DNA of 17,710 nucleotides. Origin: CAZDDW01 sp043811105. Lineage in GTDB: Bacteria > Patescibacteriota > Patescibacteriia > UBA9934 > CAZDDW01. The DNA lies in the NCBI GenBank assembly GCA_043811105.1, contig JBDRNK010000111.1, forward strand, positions 1 to 17,710, in the 5' to 3' direction. Position 1 is the first letter of the stretch, and each line of letters begins with the position of its first letter. The translations under genes were made by a program, and so were the position numbers. Below the pieces are notes generated by a model, which was given only the letters and a program-made list of their open reading frames with translations, ran no database searches and was not told where the DNA came from. This document shows, in pieces, positions 1 to 6,209 of this stretch.

Positions 1-295
1 GCTCTTCATCAGTGAAGCGAACTCGCATGCGCAAGGCCTGACAGTACTGTGCCGGGGATACGAAGTTGCGACCCAGAATCTCAGCCGCACGAGCCTGACT
101 GTCAGACAGATCCCACTCCGGCACTTTGACCTGTTCGAGCATGGCTCGAACCTGGCCATCGGTCAAATCTCCATGACCGTAGGCCAGAACCAGATCCTGA
201 ATCAAACCACCTCGACGGAGCACATCAAGCGCTTCCTTGGAAAGCTGTCCCGTTCGCAAAGCGGTGAACACATTTTCGTACAAACCATCACTCAT
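1..295 (-). CDS. Hypothetical protein, N-terminal part only (cut by window edge)
   Basis: An open frame of 98 codons runs from ATG at 295 off the left edge with no stop. The start is well supported: a GGAGG ribosome site lies just upstream (GGAGGTGTGTG then ATG), and a promoter is visible at 427-455. The protein begins MSDGLYENVFTALRTG and continues as a mostly helical, charged sequence with a segment reading LSDSQARAAEILGRNF. I do not recognise a named domain. From memory, proteins with a similar ARAAEI-G-NF segment are common hypotheticals in Patescibacteria, but I could not search for this. It is separated from the NAD locus by about 940 bases holding RNA elements and has its own promoter, so it is probably not part of that operon. 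Confidence 0.75.
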   Translation of the reverse strand, partial: MSDGLYENVFTALRTGQLSKEALDVLRRGGLIQDLVLAYGHGDLTDGQVRAMLEQVKVPEWDLSDSQARAAEILGRNFVSPAQYCQALRMRVRFTDEE

Positions 296-426
296 CACAC
301 ACCTCCGATCACAACTGCTATTAGCCAACCAACTTACGATCAAGCCGATCAGTTAACCTTGGTTGCGACCAAAGCGATGCTTGTCCTACCGATACGACTG
401 ATTTCGCAGCGCAAAGACAAGAGAAT

Positions 427-455
427 ATAATAACATAAATAAGCTGGCAAGTCAA
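427..455 (-). promoter_or_regulatory. Promoter for the partial gene at 1-295
   Basis: On the minus strand a -35 TTGACT (450-455) and a -10 TATTAT (427-432) are separated by exactly 17 bases. Transcription would start near 420 and leave a leader of about 125 bases before the ATG at 295. That leader can form a small hairpin (TTTGGT CGCA ACCAAG). I see no known riboswitch in it. Confidence 0.6.
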
Positions 456-456
456 G

Positions 457-493
457 TTATCCCCAGCCGGGGTCTGACCCCAGCTGTGGATAA
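457..493. repeat. 37-bp imperfect palindrome with DnaA-box-like arms
   Basis: The outer arms TTATCCCCAGC (457-467) and GCTGTGGATAA (483-493) are inverted repeats with one mismatch. The centre GGGGTC T GACCCC is itself a palindrome. The right arm contains TGTGGATAA (485-493), the exact complement of the classical DnaA box TTATCCACA; the left arm has one change from it. The palindrome lies between the U-run of the RNA ending near 495 and the promoter at 427-455. It could bind DnaA, act as an operator, or be a mobile repeat; two boxes are too few to call an origin. Confidence 0.5.
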
Positions 494-494
494 T

Positions 495-668
495 AAAAAA
501 CACTCACCTTAAAGCTGCAAAGGAAGAGTGACTATCGAAGTGGTAGAACCTATGCCTGGCAAGCGCGAGGAGAGAGATTTTCCCTACCAAAGGCAGGGGG
601 TACGCTTACGGCACCAGTTTAACCGAGTCACATCCTACTTTACAGCTTTAAAATGAGTACTCTGGATA
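495..668 (-). ncRNA. Probable structured non-coding RNA A (rod-like, about 174 nt)
   Basis: This minus-strand unit has its own promoter (675-702) and ends at a U6 run (495-500). It folds by eye into a long rod. The closing stem pairs TTAAAGCTG (509-517) with CAGCTTTAA (643-651). A second stem pairs GTGACT (528-533) with AGTCAC (626-631), flanked by AGGA/TCCT. After an asymmetric internal bubble a third stem pairs UGCC-GUAAGCG with CGCUUGC-ca-GGCA, and an inner hairpin CCCUGCC UUU GGUAGGG follows. Near the 3' end CACTC..CCTT can pair with AAGG..GAGTG (501-530) just before the U-run, making an alternative terminator hairpin that competes with the closing stem. Length, rod shape and central bubble resemble 6S RNA, but no conserved 6S sequence was confirmed. 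It has no SRP, tmRNA or RNase P signature that I can see. A separate promoter before the next gene argues against a riboswitch for that gene. Confidence 0.5.
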
Positions 669-674
669 AGATAT

Positions 675-702
675 CTTATACCATATCCATAGATTATTTC
701 AA
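675..702 (-). promoter_or_regulatory. Promoter for RNA A
   Basis: Minus strand: -35 TTGAAA (697-702), 16-base spacer, -10 TATAAG (675-680) preceded by TGG, giving an extended -10 (TGGTATAAG). The start would fall near 668, just upstream of the closing stem of RNA A. Confidence 0.5.
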
Positions 703-725
703 GGGAAATGTGCATATGTGCTGCA

Positions 726-751
726 CCCCCCTTCGCTAAAGCTTCGGGGGG
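726..751. repeat. Short hairpin repeat, copy 1 (CTTCGCT..AGCT type)
   Basis: CCCCCC (726-731) and GGGGGG (746-751) enclose TTCGCTAAAGCTTC. The core CTTCGCT-A-AGCT followed by a G-rich arm is shared with the element at 966-1000, which suggests one family of small intergenic hairpins. It lies between RNA A and RNA B. Confidence 0.4.
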
Positions 752-782
752 TTGTTGGCCAGTGAGAAAATATGGCCAACAA
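752..782. repeat. 10-bp inverted repeat next to the RNA B 3' end
   Basis: TTGTTGGCCA (752-761) and TGGCCAACAA (773-782) are perfect inverted repeats around an 11-base AT-rich loop. The hairpin directly abuts the U-rich end of RNA B on the minus strand and may strengthen termination or protect the 3' end. Confidence 0.45.
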
Positions 783-1045
783 AAAACAAACCCCAGGATG
801 GAGAACGATTTCATGATTGGCCCGCCCGAAGGCTATGGCATCATAATATCGACCTAGCTCATCGGTGTAAGTTAAGCCGGAGCCTATCTTACATCGTGAG
901 CACGATCAAACATTTCATCCAATTAAGCACAAAATGCACTCTCGTCCTCCAGCATGGGGTTCGTTTCCACCGACGCCCAGCTTCGCTGAGCTATGGTGGA
1001 CGAGCTTATTTAAGCTCAACTTCTTGTACTTTTTCAAGTACGCGA
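780..1045 (-). ncRNA. Probable structured non-coding RNA B (about 265 nt)
   Basis: A strong minus-strand promoter (1052-1080) is followed by about 265 bases of hairpins and no convincing reading frame. The main rod is closed by TGGGGTT (955-961) with AACCCCA (789-795), CTCCA (947-951) with TGGAG (799-803), and TCGT (942-945) with ACGA (805-808). Inside, GCTCAT(C)GGTGTAAG near 857-871 pairs with CTTACATCGTGAGC near 888-901, about 14 pairs with one bulge. There are also ATTGG/CCAAT pairing and a GCC UUCG GGC tetraloop hairpin. The closing stem is followed at once by GTTTGTTTTTTG, a good intrinsic terminator. The 5' part holds three further hairpins (1025-1040, 1002-1017, 966-1000). The outer inverted pairs contain compensating mismatches and internal loops typical of RNA. 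The class is unknown to me: I looked for tmRNA, SRP and RNase P core motifs and did not find them. Confidence 0.5.
966..1000. repeat. Short hairpin repeat, copy 2, within the RNA B leader
   Basis: TCCACC (966-971) and GGTGGA (995-1000) enclose a second perfect 7-bp stem which on the minus strand reads GCTCAGC GAA GCTGGGC (one G-U pair). The core resembles the element at 726-751. It lies in the 5' part of RNA B and may be one of its domains. Confidence 0.45.
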
Positions 1046-1051
1046 CTAGCC

Positions 1052-1080
1052 ATAATAGCCTATTTTACCGGTTTTGTCAA
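1052..1080 (-). promoter_or_regulatory. Strong promoter for RNA B
   Basis: Minus strand: perfect -35 TTGACA (1075-1080), 17-base spacer, -10 TATTAT (1052-1057). This is the best sigma70-type match in the window. It points into RNA B, not into any protein gene. Confidence 0.65.
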
Positions 1081-1143
1081 CCCCTTCCCAACCTCTAAGG
1101 TTGGGAACCTATTAAAAAATAATAGCTGATATTTTATGTAATC

Positions 1144-1187
1144 TTAGTTAATTCCAACCTTTAAGTTAGTTAATTCCAACCTTTAAG
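1144..1187. repeat. Two tandem copies of a 22-bp repeat
   Basis: Positions 1144-1165 and 1166-1187 are identical 22-base copies (TTAGTTAATTCC then AACCTTTAAG). The second copy runs into GTTGGA, giving the hairpin TCCAACCT TTA AGGTTGGA (1175-1193). A related hairpin, CCCAACC TCTAA GGTTGGG, lies near 1088-1106. Two copies without spacers do not make a CRISPR array. Confidence 0.7.
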
Positions 1188-1193
1188 GTTGGA

Positions 1194-1221
1194 TAAAAAA
1201 AGAGCGGTATTTCTACCGCTC
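1194..1221 (-). terminator. Intrinsic terminator after nadE
   Basis: Perfect 8-bp stem GAGCGGTA / TACCGCTC with loop TTTC on the plus strand (1202-1221). On the minus strand it is followed by a run of seven T. It sits 15 bases beyond the nadE stop and marks the end of the NAD locus. Confidence 0.85.
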
Positions 1222-1235
1222 AAACGTTGTGCGAA

Positions 1236-2276
1236 TTAACGCACCGGAACATCTTTGTAATCCGGCAAGCCAATCTGGGCACGAGTAGGTGCCACACAGT
1301 CAGCCCGCTTGTGCTTACCATTGACAGTGCGCCGAGCAATCTTCATGACTGTATCATCAGGATAACCGTCTACCGAAGGCAGATGATCCAACTGATCCAA
1401 TTCACCATCCGGCTCAAAGCCATCATTGATCAAGGATCTGGTGATAATGTCAGAGTCTGGATACTCGGCTCCGATCTGTGCCACGTCACCACCCTTGTTG
1501 ATACCCAGACCGTCGTCTGGCTTGGCTTCAATGATCGGGTTGATTGCCCCGTCAAAACGATACTTGTTGAACCAGTTCAGAAGGTCATAGACCTCAGAGC
1601 CCTTGAACAGATACTGGATCAAACCCAGATCTCCAACATCGCCGTGTTTGGTCCAGAAAGCCAAGAGATGCTCAGAAAGATTATCTGTACTCATGACCAG
1701 ACCACCAACACGCTGGGCAAAGTGATACAGAACAATCATGCGCAAACGAGCCCGCAAATTACCCTGAGCCAGTTTACCAGTCCACTCCCAGGCAGCCAAC
1801 GCGGTTTCACACCCCGGCGTTGTTTTGAGAATCTGACGAATCTTGGTATCTAACTGCTGCATGTGACCACGCCGGCCAGCAACAATCCGAGATAGGACCT
1901 GACCATCATAAGTGTCTGGATCAACAGCAAAGTATTCATGCCAATCTAGAGCACCCGTCATGAAATGAAATATATCTGTCAGCTCATCGTGAACCAAGGT
2001 CGTGCCGGTAACCTCAGCAGTCAGCCGTCCTAGCCGCAGACTATCAGCTGATGAGTTAACTGGCAGAGTCATGCCGAAATTGTTCAGTGGGTAGTTGTCG
2101 GCTACGGCCATCTCAGCCATGACCATGTTGAGACAGGCAATCAGCAGGCTGTCCGCACCACCGGAAAAACCGGTTACCGTGTGATGCAAACCCCACTGGC
2201 GCAGGTAATCATAGCCGAATCGAGCCGTGTTGTTGATAACCTTCAGACACTTGTCATCGGTCATGTAGGATGTCAT
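1236..2276 (-). CDS. nadE: NAD+ synthetase (ammonia-dependent type)
   Basis: Makes NAD from nicotinate adenine dinucleotide with ATP and ammonia, the last step of the Preiss-Handler route in the cytoplasm. The 346-residue protein has the pyrophosphatase P-loop SGGADS (about 38-43) that binds ATP. Near residues 196-230 the segment STDNLSEHLLAFWTKHGD, followed by an L-Y/F-K-x-x-V-Y-x-L motif, is characteristic of NadE. It lacks the N-terminal glutaminase domain of the long eukaryotic/actinobacterial form, so it should use free ammonia; it is somewhat longer than the 275-residue E. coli enzyme. The start ATG at 2276 has AAAGGG 7 bases upstream. The leader carries the hairpin plus AGTACATT element (2314-2350). 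It is the last gene of the NAD locus and is followed by a strong terminator. Confidence 0.9.
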   Translation of the reverse strand: MTSYMTDDKCLKVINNTARFGYDYLRQWGLHHTVTGFSGGADSLLIACLNMVMAEMAVADNYPLNNFGMTLPVNSSADSLRLGRLTAEVTGTTLVHDELTDIFHFMTGALDWHEYFAVDPDTYDGQVLSRIVAGRRGHMQQLDTKIRQILKTTPGCETALAAWEWTGKLAQGNLRARLRMIVLYHFAQRVGGLVMSTDNLSEHLLAFWTKHGDVGDLGLIQYLFKGSEVYDLLNWFNKYRFDGAINPIIEAKPDDGLGINKGGDVAQIGAEYPDSDIITRSLINDGFEPDGELDQLDHLPSVDGYPDDTVMKIARRTVNGKHKRADCVAPTRAQIGLPDYKDVPVR

Positions 2277-2313
2277 AATCTTACCCTTTCTCGCTGTGCG
2301 AGTTTTTAAATTA

Positions 2314-2350
2314 AATGTACTTCTCTACGGCCACTCGTCTTACTGACGAG
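2314..2350 (-). promoter_or_regulatory. Leader element before nadE: hairpin plus AGTACATT
   Basis: Minus strand: hairpin CTCGTC / GACGAG (2334-2350), 12 bases, then AGTACATT (2314-2321), then a further small hairpin CTCGC ACA GCGAG (2290-2302) and the ribosome site. The same layout occurs before pncA, the Nudix gene and, with one base changed, the phosphatase gene. Confidence 0.5.
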
Positions 2351-2359
2351 AAGCCCTAG

Positions 2360-2390
2360 AAAAGGGCGGATCAGATCTATTTGATCCGCC
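2360..2390 (-). terminator. Terminator-like hairpin between radical SAM gene and nadE
   Basis: GGCGGATCA (2365-2373) pairs with TGATCCGCC (2382-2390); on the minus strand CTTTTC follows. It is nearly the same sequence as the hairpin at 4218-4246, so it is also a repeat. The short T run suggests partial termination or 3'-end protection. Confidence 0.6.
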
Positions 2391-2399
2391 AGAATTATT

Positions 2400-3329
2400 T
2401 TAGTACAGGATACCGCCACGACCATCCCAGCTGGGATAACCGTGACCATTGGGCAGGTGTACAACTGACTTGAGCACTCCACCCTCGGTGGGCTGATCAC
2501 AGATAGCAAAAGTCACATTGACCTCATGGGCTGGATCACCATCGAAATTACCACCACCAACTCCGAAGACCTTGGTTCCCCAGGGCAGATCAGGTAGTCG
2601 ACGGACATTGATTCCACGCAGCTCTGCATTAATCTGAAAGTTATGCTCGAGCGAACCGATAGCTACAAAGTTGGCCTTGTTCCAGTCAAAGACCCTGCTA
2701 TTGATCTGGCCGTATGTCTCAGGACACCAGACCTCACGAACAACCACAGAGTGGGCTCCACGACGCCCAGCTTCCATAATATAGTCAAGTACGTCGTTAT
2801 TATTGGCCGCCCCTTGTCGGTTGACCACCAGAGAACAACGAACCATCAACTGATGCTTGAGGGCTTCGGCGATCAAGAAATCCGGATTCTGACCTTTGCC
2901 CATCAGTCGCTGATTCATCTGGCGATCAAACGAGGCAATGGAAAAAGTCGTCATAGTCAAACCAGCTTCAGCCAGTAGACCAAGCTGATTTTCATACTTT
3001 CCACCAGGCTGCAATTCCTTGCCATTGGTGTGTATATCGACCAACGGAAGATGTTCACTGGACTGTTGAACCAATCCAGTCAGGTATTCTACTCCCTCCT
3101 GAAGCGGGTCAGCCTTGCCTGTCAGAATGGCATGTGTTGCTCCCAGATGCTGAGCAAAACGCAGACCAACCTTCAAACGATGTGACAAACAGTATTCAAG
3201 ATCTTCATCTTTACACTTGGTATTTCCAGGAGTGATCCGAGAAATGCAGTAACAACAACCCATGTTGCAACGCGTGCGCGTGCTAGTCTGAATCGAGAGC
3301 GAAAGCGCTCGTAAAACTCCATCACTCAT
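2400..3329 (-). CDS. Radical SAM protein of unknown function in the NAD locus
   Basis: A 309-residue protein with the radical SAM signature CNMGCCYC, that is C21-x3-C25-x2-C28, which binds the 4Fe-4S cluster that cleaves S-adenosylmethionine. TGKADPLQ (about 70-77) fits the SAM-binding GGE-type position of the fold. The general shape is MoaA-like, but I see no clear C-terminal auxiliary cluster: Cys residues near 202 and 281 are isolated. The substrate cannot be told from the sequence. The start at 3329 is supported by AGGAG six bases upstream. The gene begins 18 bases after the phosphatase stop, so the two are almost surely co-transcribed. No step of NAD synthesis is known to need such an enzyme, so it may make or repair a related compound, or modify RNA or a protein; this is open. 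Confidence 0.8.
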   Translation of the reverse strand: MSDGVLRALSLSIQTSTRTRCNMGCCYCISRITPGNTKCKDEDLEYCLSHRLKVGLRFAQHLGATHAILTGKADPLQEGVEYLTGLVQQSSEHLPLVDIHTNGKELQPGGKYENQLGLLAEAGLTMTTFSIASFDRQMNQRLMGKGQNPDFLIAEALKHQLMVRCSLVVNRQGAANNNDVLDYIMEAGRRGAHSVVVREVWCPETYGQINSRVFDWNKANFVAIGSLEHNFQINAELRGINVRRLPDLPWGTKVFGVGGGNFDGDPAHEVNVTFAICDQPTEGGVLKSVVHLPNGHGYPSWDGRGGILY

Positions 3330-3347
3330 TGTTTTCTCCTGGCCTGA

Positions 3348-4157
3348 TCACTTGATCAAGCACGGAGTTTTCTCGACTTGAGCCAGTAGCTCATCGTTAG
3401 TATAGGTTGGTCGAATAATCTCCACCCATTCGTTAGGTGATAGTCCGAAGTTATTCGGGCAAGCCGACAAGAACCATTGGAAGTGTTTGGCCAGTTCTCC
3501 AGTATCAGGATTGCGCCTGGTATACCAATGAACCTGACCATTGTAGATCTTGTCCTTGTGCCCATTAGGCACATTATGCAGACGTCGAATCTCTTCCGTA
3601 CTCAAGCGATGGAAGTAAGTCCGAATGGCAAACATCAATTCACCATGAGTCGCAACCACCACAGCATCATCACTGTGGTACCAATGCAAGACATTAAAAA
3701 ACTGCATTATACGGGACAAGGATTCACTCAAAGACTCACCACCAGGTGGCTTCCAGAACCAAGGATCAGTTCGTCGACGTTCCAACTCATCAGCAAACTC
3801 ACGGTGCATTTCCTCGTAAGTCAGCCGGTCCATCCGACCCCAGTATCGCTCATGCAAATCAGGGTGGATTTTCCAACGAGCCCCAGGCAAGCCCATTCGA
3901 GCCGCGCTTTCCTTGGATCGAATATACATTGGAGCATAAAAGGCATCAAATGGCTCTTGACGTCGCTTACGCAACCAACCCCCAGCAATCTCCATCTGCC
4001 TTTTACCAAGCGGGGTTAATCTAATATCCGCACTGTGCCGGTGACGAAATTCCGGAATGTCAAAAGCACGATGATCACCAGCACTTGAACGCTCATGAGC
4101 CAGGTTGGTTTCAGATTGTCCGTGACGAACAAAAACCAAATCAATTGGCATGGTCAT
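3348..4157 (-). CDS. Histidine phosphatase (phosphoglycerate mutase-like) family protein
   Basis: A 269-residue protein starting MTMPIDLVFVRHGQSETN. R11-H12-G13 is the RHG motif with the catalytic histidine that is phosphorylated in this family; R80 in YIRSKESA, GGESL (139-143) and H171 in ATHGE complete the usual phosphate pocket. The family includes phosphoglycerate mutases, alpha-ribazole phosphatases and sugar or nucleotide phosphatases, and the substrate is not readable. I chose ATG at 4157, not an upstream in-frame ATG at 4328, because AAAGGA lies seven bases before 4157 and the longer form would overlap pncB and read through a hairpin. The gene follows pncB and is tightly linked to the radical SAM gene. 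A role in removing a phosphate from a nicotinate- or ribose-containing compound is possible but only inferred. Confidence 0.85.
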   Translation of the reverse strand: MTMPIDLVFVRHGQSETNLAHERSSAGDHRAFDIPEFRHRHSADIRLTPLGKRQMEIAGGWLRKRRQEPFDAFYAPMYIRSKESAARMGLPGARWKIHPDLHERYWGRMDRLTYEEMHREFADELERRRTDPWFWKPPGGESLSESLSRIMQFFNVLHWYHSDDAVVVATHGELMFAIRTYFHRLSTEEIRRLHNVPNGHKDKIYNGQVHWYTRRNPDTGELAKHFQWFLSACPNNFGLSPNEWVEIIRPTYTNDELLAQVEKTPCLIK

Positions 4158-4174
4158 GGTTGTATCCTTTCTGT

Positions 4175-4209
4175 AATGAACTTTACTTGAAATATCGAAT
4201 TGCTTCGAT
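4175..4209 (-). promoter_or_regulatory. Leader element before the phosphatase gene: hairpin plus AGTTCATT
   Basis: Minus strand: hairpin ATCGAA GCAA TTCGAT (4194-4209), 11 bases, then AGTTCATT (4175-4182), one base different from the AGTACATT of the other three leaders, then AAAGGA and ATG. Confidence 0.4.
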
Positions 4210-4217
4210 CTCTCAAG

Positions 4218-4246
4218 AAAAGGGCGGATCGGATTTATGATCCGCC
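4218..4246 (-). terminator. Terminator-like hairpin between pncB and the phosphatase gene
   Basis: GGCGGATC (4223-4230) pairs with GATCCGCC (4239-4246), followed on the minus strand by CTTTTC. It shares the flanks AAAAGGGCGGATC and GATCCGCCAGAA with the hairpin at 2360-2390, so both are copies of one element. Confidence 0.6.
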
Positions 4247-4263
4247 AGAAAGTTTTGGAAAGG

Positions 4264-5595
4264 TCAGACCCGACAGGCCTCAGAGAACGTGCCTGTGTAT
4301 CCGCAAAGTTCTTTGTATCGAGCAACATCCTCAGGCTTACCCGTAGCCTTCTTCAGATTATTGCTGATCTTACAGGTTCCGTGAACCTCATCCGAGCCTT
4401 CCCACCAAGCTTCAACCGCCTTGATAACAATGGCCAACGTCGGCAGACCCATATCACAGGTGGCCATAGTTCCCCAACCATAACCAGTCTGGATCCGATC
4501 CTGGAAGTAGTAAGCCAGGTCAATGATCGGCTGGACATCCAGCCCGTCACTCGGAACAAAGACATGCTTCATTGGATCAATCAGCAGGTCCTCGTAGAAC
4601 GCGACCGTTCGATCACCTTCTTCCTTCATTGGCCCAGAGTCACCACGCATGCCGGCCCAACGATCGATCTGCTGCCAAGGCAGGTTTTCCTTCAACACCT
4701 TGAAGGCGTAGTCCGTACCCCAGGTATCTGGCAAGAAGATGGTTAGTTCACCGCCGTACTCTTCTTCCCAGACTTTAATCACCATAAGAATGGCTTCCTT
4801 GGGAGAATACAAAGCGGCCAAGACCATGAACAGTTCATGAGCCATAGTTCCCTTGGGATCGATCCCCAGCTTCATGGCCAGCTTGACATTGCTGGTACCA
4901 ACGAACTGGCCAGGCAGCAAAGCCACGGCCATCACGCGAACCACCAGCTCCTGCCACCAACCAGCAAAACGCCGACGAGTACCAAACTCGATAATCCCCT
5001 GAACCACTGGATGCTGACGGATCATAGCCATCTTGACCAACAGCTTGGCAAAGGCCTGAGTCAACAACTGAGTCTGTTCAGTTCGACTCATCTTAGCCAG
5101 CTTGGCACGATAGAACAGTTCGCTGATGGTCGTCAATGCCAAGGTTTCCCAAGGCATGTTCATGGCCCAGTTGCCAAAAAAACTCAGCTTGAAACGGCCG
5201 TTAACCTTTTCCAGTACATATCCGGGGAGACTGTACTCAGAAAACCAGAACAAAAAATCTTCTTTGAAAATCTTCTTCTGAGTACCAGGGAAACACAGAC
5301 CTCGGAGGTAATCAAGCTCTGCATTGGTCACCCGCAAAGTCCTGGCATGATCCAGCTGTGCGCGCAAATCCTCAATATCAACCACATCCGGAATGTTGAA
5401 TTCCTTGCGATTGGTAAAATCGTACTTGACGCAGACATTGCGAAAGTAGTGATAAACCACCTGGAGCATGGTCAGCTTGTAGAAGTCCAGATCCAGGAGA
5501 GAGTTGATCACCCAACCGTTGGAGCGCCGTGCAGCCTTGGCCACATAGAACATCTTCCATAGTTCAGAAATCATCAACATCCATGAGGTTTCCAT
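4264..5595 (-). CDS. pncB: Nicotinate phosphoribosyltransferase
   Basis: Joins nicotinate to PRPP (with ATP hydrolysis in the family) to form nicotinate mononucleotide, the committed step of the Preiss-Handler route. The 443-residue protein has the family's features in order: NSLLDLDFYKLTM near 31-43, FGTRRR (204-209), GTSNV (233-237), GTMAHE (249-254) with the H253 that is phosphorylated in PncB, FLPDTWGT (287-294) and RGDSGP (317-322). It is slightly longer than E. coli PncB (400). The start ATG at 5595 shares its A with the TAA stop of the Nudix gene (TAATG), with GGAG upstream, so translation is probably coupled. The match is to nicotinate, not nicotinamide, phosphoribosyltransferases, which fits the nicotinamidase in the same locus. 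Confidence 0.93.
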   Translation of the reverse strand: METSWMLMISELWKMFYVAKAARRSNGWVINSLLDLDFYKLTMLQVVYHYFRNVCVKYDFTNRKEFNIPDVVDIEDLRAQLDHARTLRVTNAELDYLRGLCFPGTQKKIFKEDFLFWFSEYSLPGYVLEKVNGRFKLSFFGNWAMNMPWETLALTTISELFYRAKLAKMSRTEQTQLLTQAFAKLLVKMAMIRQHPVVQGIIEFGTRRRFAGWWQELVVRVMAVALLPGQFVGTSNVKLAMKLGIDPKGTMAHELFMVLAALYSPKEAILMVIKVWEEEYGGELTIFLPDTWGTDYAFKVLKENLPWQQIDRWAGMRGDSGPMKEEGDRTVAFYEDLLIDPMKHVFVPSDGLDVQPIIDLAYYFQDRIQTGYGWGTMATCDMGLPTLAIVIKAVEAWWEGSDEVHGTCKISNNLKKATGKPEDVARYKELCGYTGTFSEACRV

Positions 5596-6152
5596 TATTC
5601 TTCTCCTGTTCCGTGGTGCAGCAAGAACTGCGACACCAGTGCAAGGGTTGCCAAACAGTCGTGGGTCATGTTTGCGAGTTCGCTGATCGGAATTTGCAAA
5701 CGAGTGATTCGTTCACCCTCATCAGGTGCACCAAAGATTCGATCCTGTTCGATCTGATCGGAACGAATCTTGGCCAGTGCTAAATACTTGCGCTCAGTCA
5801 ACACACCGGCCGAACTAGCTACTGGCTGACCGTTGTTCAACAGGGTGATTTGATCAAACTCGATTCGAGCACCAACCTCTTCCCAGGCTTCTTTGATAAT
5901 CAAATCAATTACACTCAGATCAACATCAAAACGCCCGGCCACAGCCTCGGTAATTATGGCTTCGGGATTGTCCTCTTGCCGCATGGCTTCACGCTCTTGG
6001 CTGATCAAAATGATCTCGTTGGTATCAGCCAACCAGATCAGAACAGCCACAGAATCATCAGTCTCTGCAAACACTCGCTTGTTCCGACGAATGACTCGAT
6101 AGTGCATTCGTCCGGGATATTCGTATTTGACATCCGTACCGATGTCAGTCAT
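5595..6152 (-). CDS. Nudix hydrolase, ADP-ribose pyrophosphatase-like
   Basis: A 185-residue Nudix protein. The Nudix box runs from G73 to G94 with the expected spacing: K87-E88-A89-W90-E91-E92-V93-G94 replaces REUXEEXG, with the metal-binding glutamates E88, E91 and E92 kept. The usual Glu at position seven of the box is L79, and Arg is Lys. GVLTERKYLALAKI (116-129) resembles the region after the box in ADP-ribose pyrophosphatases (NudF type). It could clear ADP-ribose produced when NAD is broken down, or act on NaAD/NAD; the substrate is inferred only. Unlike the NrtR protein it looks catalytically intact. The start at 6152 has GGAAAGGAT upstream. Its stop overlaps the pncB start. Confidence 0.85.
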   Translation of the reverse strand: MTDIGTDVKYEYPGRMHYRVIRRNKRVFAETDDSVAVLIWLADTNEIILISQEREAMRQEDNPEAIITEAVAGRFDVDLSVIDLIIKEAWEEVGARIEFDQITLLNNGQPVASSAGVLTERKYLALAKIRSDQIEQDRIFGAPDEGERITRLQIPISELANMTHDCLATLALVSQFLLHHGTGEE

Positions 6153-6173
6153 GTTTTATCCTTTCCAAATTGA

Positions 6174-6209
6174 AATGTACTTTTGCGCCTTGAGCTAATG
6201 CTCCAGGCG
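6174..6209 (-). promoter_or_regulatory. Leader element before the Nudix gene: hairpin plus AGTACATT
   Basis: Minus strand: hairpin CGCCT-GGAGC-ATTA-GCTCA-AGGCG (6186-6209, one G-A mismatch), four bases, then AGTACATT (6174-6181), then the ribosome site. No clear promoter is seen between the preceding terminator-like hairpin and this element. Confidence 0.5.

Noticed and set aside
457..493. Replication origin
   Set aside because: Only two DnaA-type boxes, no dnaA or dnaN gene and no cluster of further boxes in the gap.
495..668. RNA A as a riboswitch controlling the gene at 1-295
   Set aside because: The alternative terminator fold is riboswitch-like, but a good promoter (427-455) lies between the RNA end and the gene, and no known aptamer core was recognised.
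752..1129. Plus-strand open frame of 125 codons
   Set aside because: It has no ribosome site, odd composition and covers the nested inverted repeats of RNA B, whose promoter and terminator are on the other strand.
1144..1193. CRISPR array
   Set aside because: Two adjacent 22-bp copies without spacers, and no cas genes.
1227..1853. Plus-strand open frame of 208 codons opposite nadE
   Set aside because: It is antisense to a clearly recognised gene, with no ribosome site or promoter; a shadow frame.
4158..4328. N-terminal extension of the histidine phosphatase
   Set aside because: It would read through the repeat hairpin and leader element and overlap pncB; a good ribosome site precedes 4157.
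4837..5562. Plus-strand open frame of 241 codons opposite pncB
   Set aside because: It is antisense to PncB motifs, its protein has no recognisable fold, and no start signals are visible.
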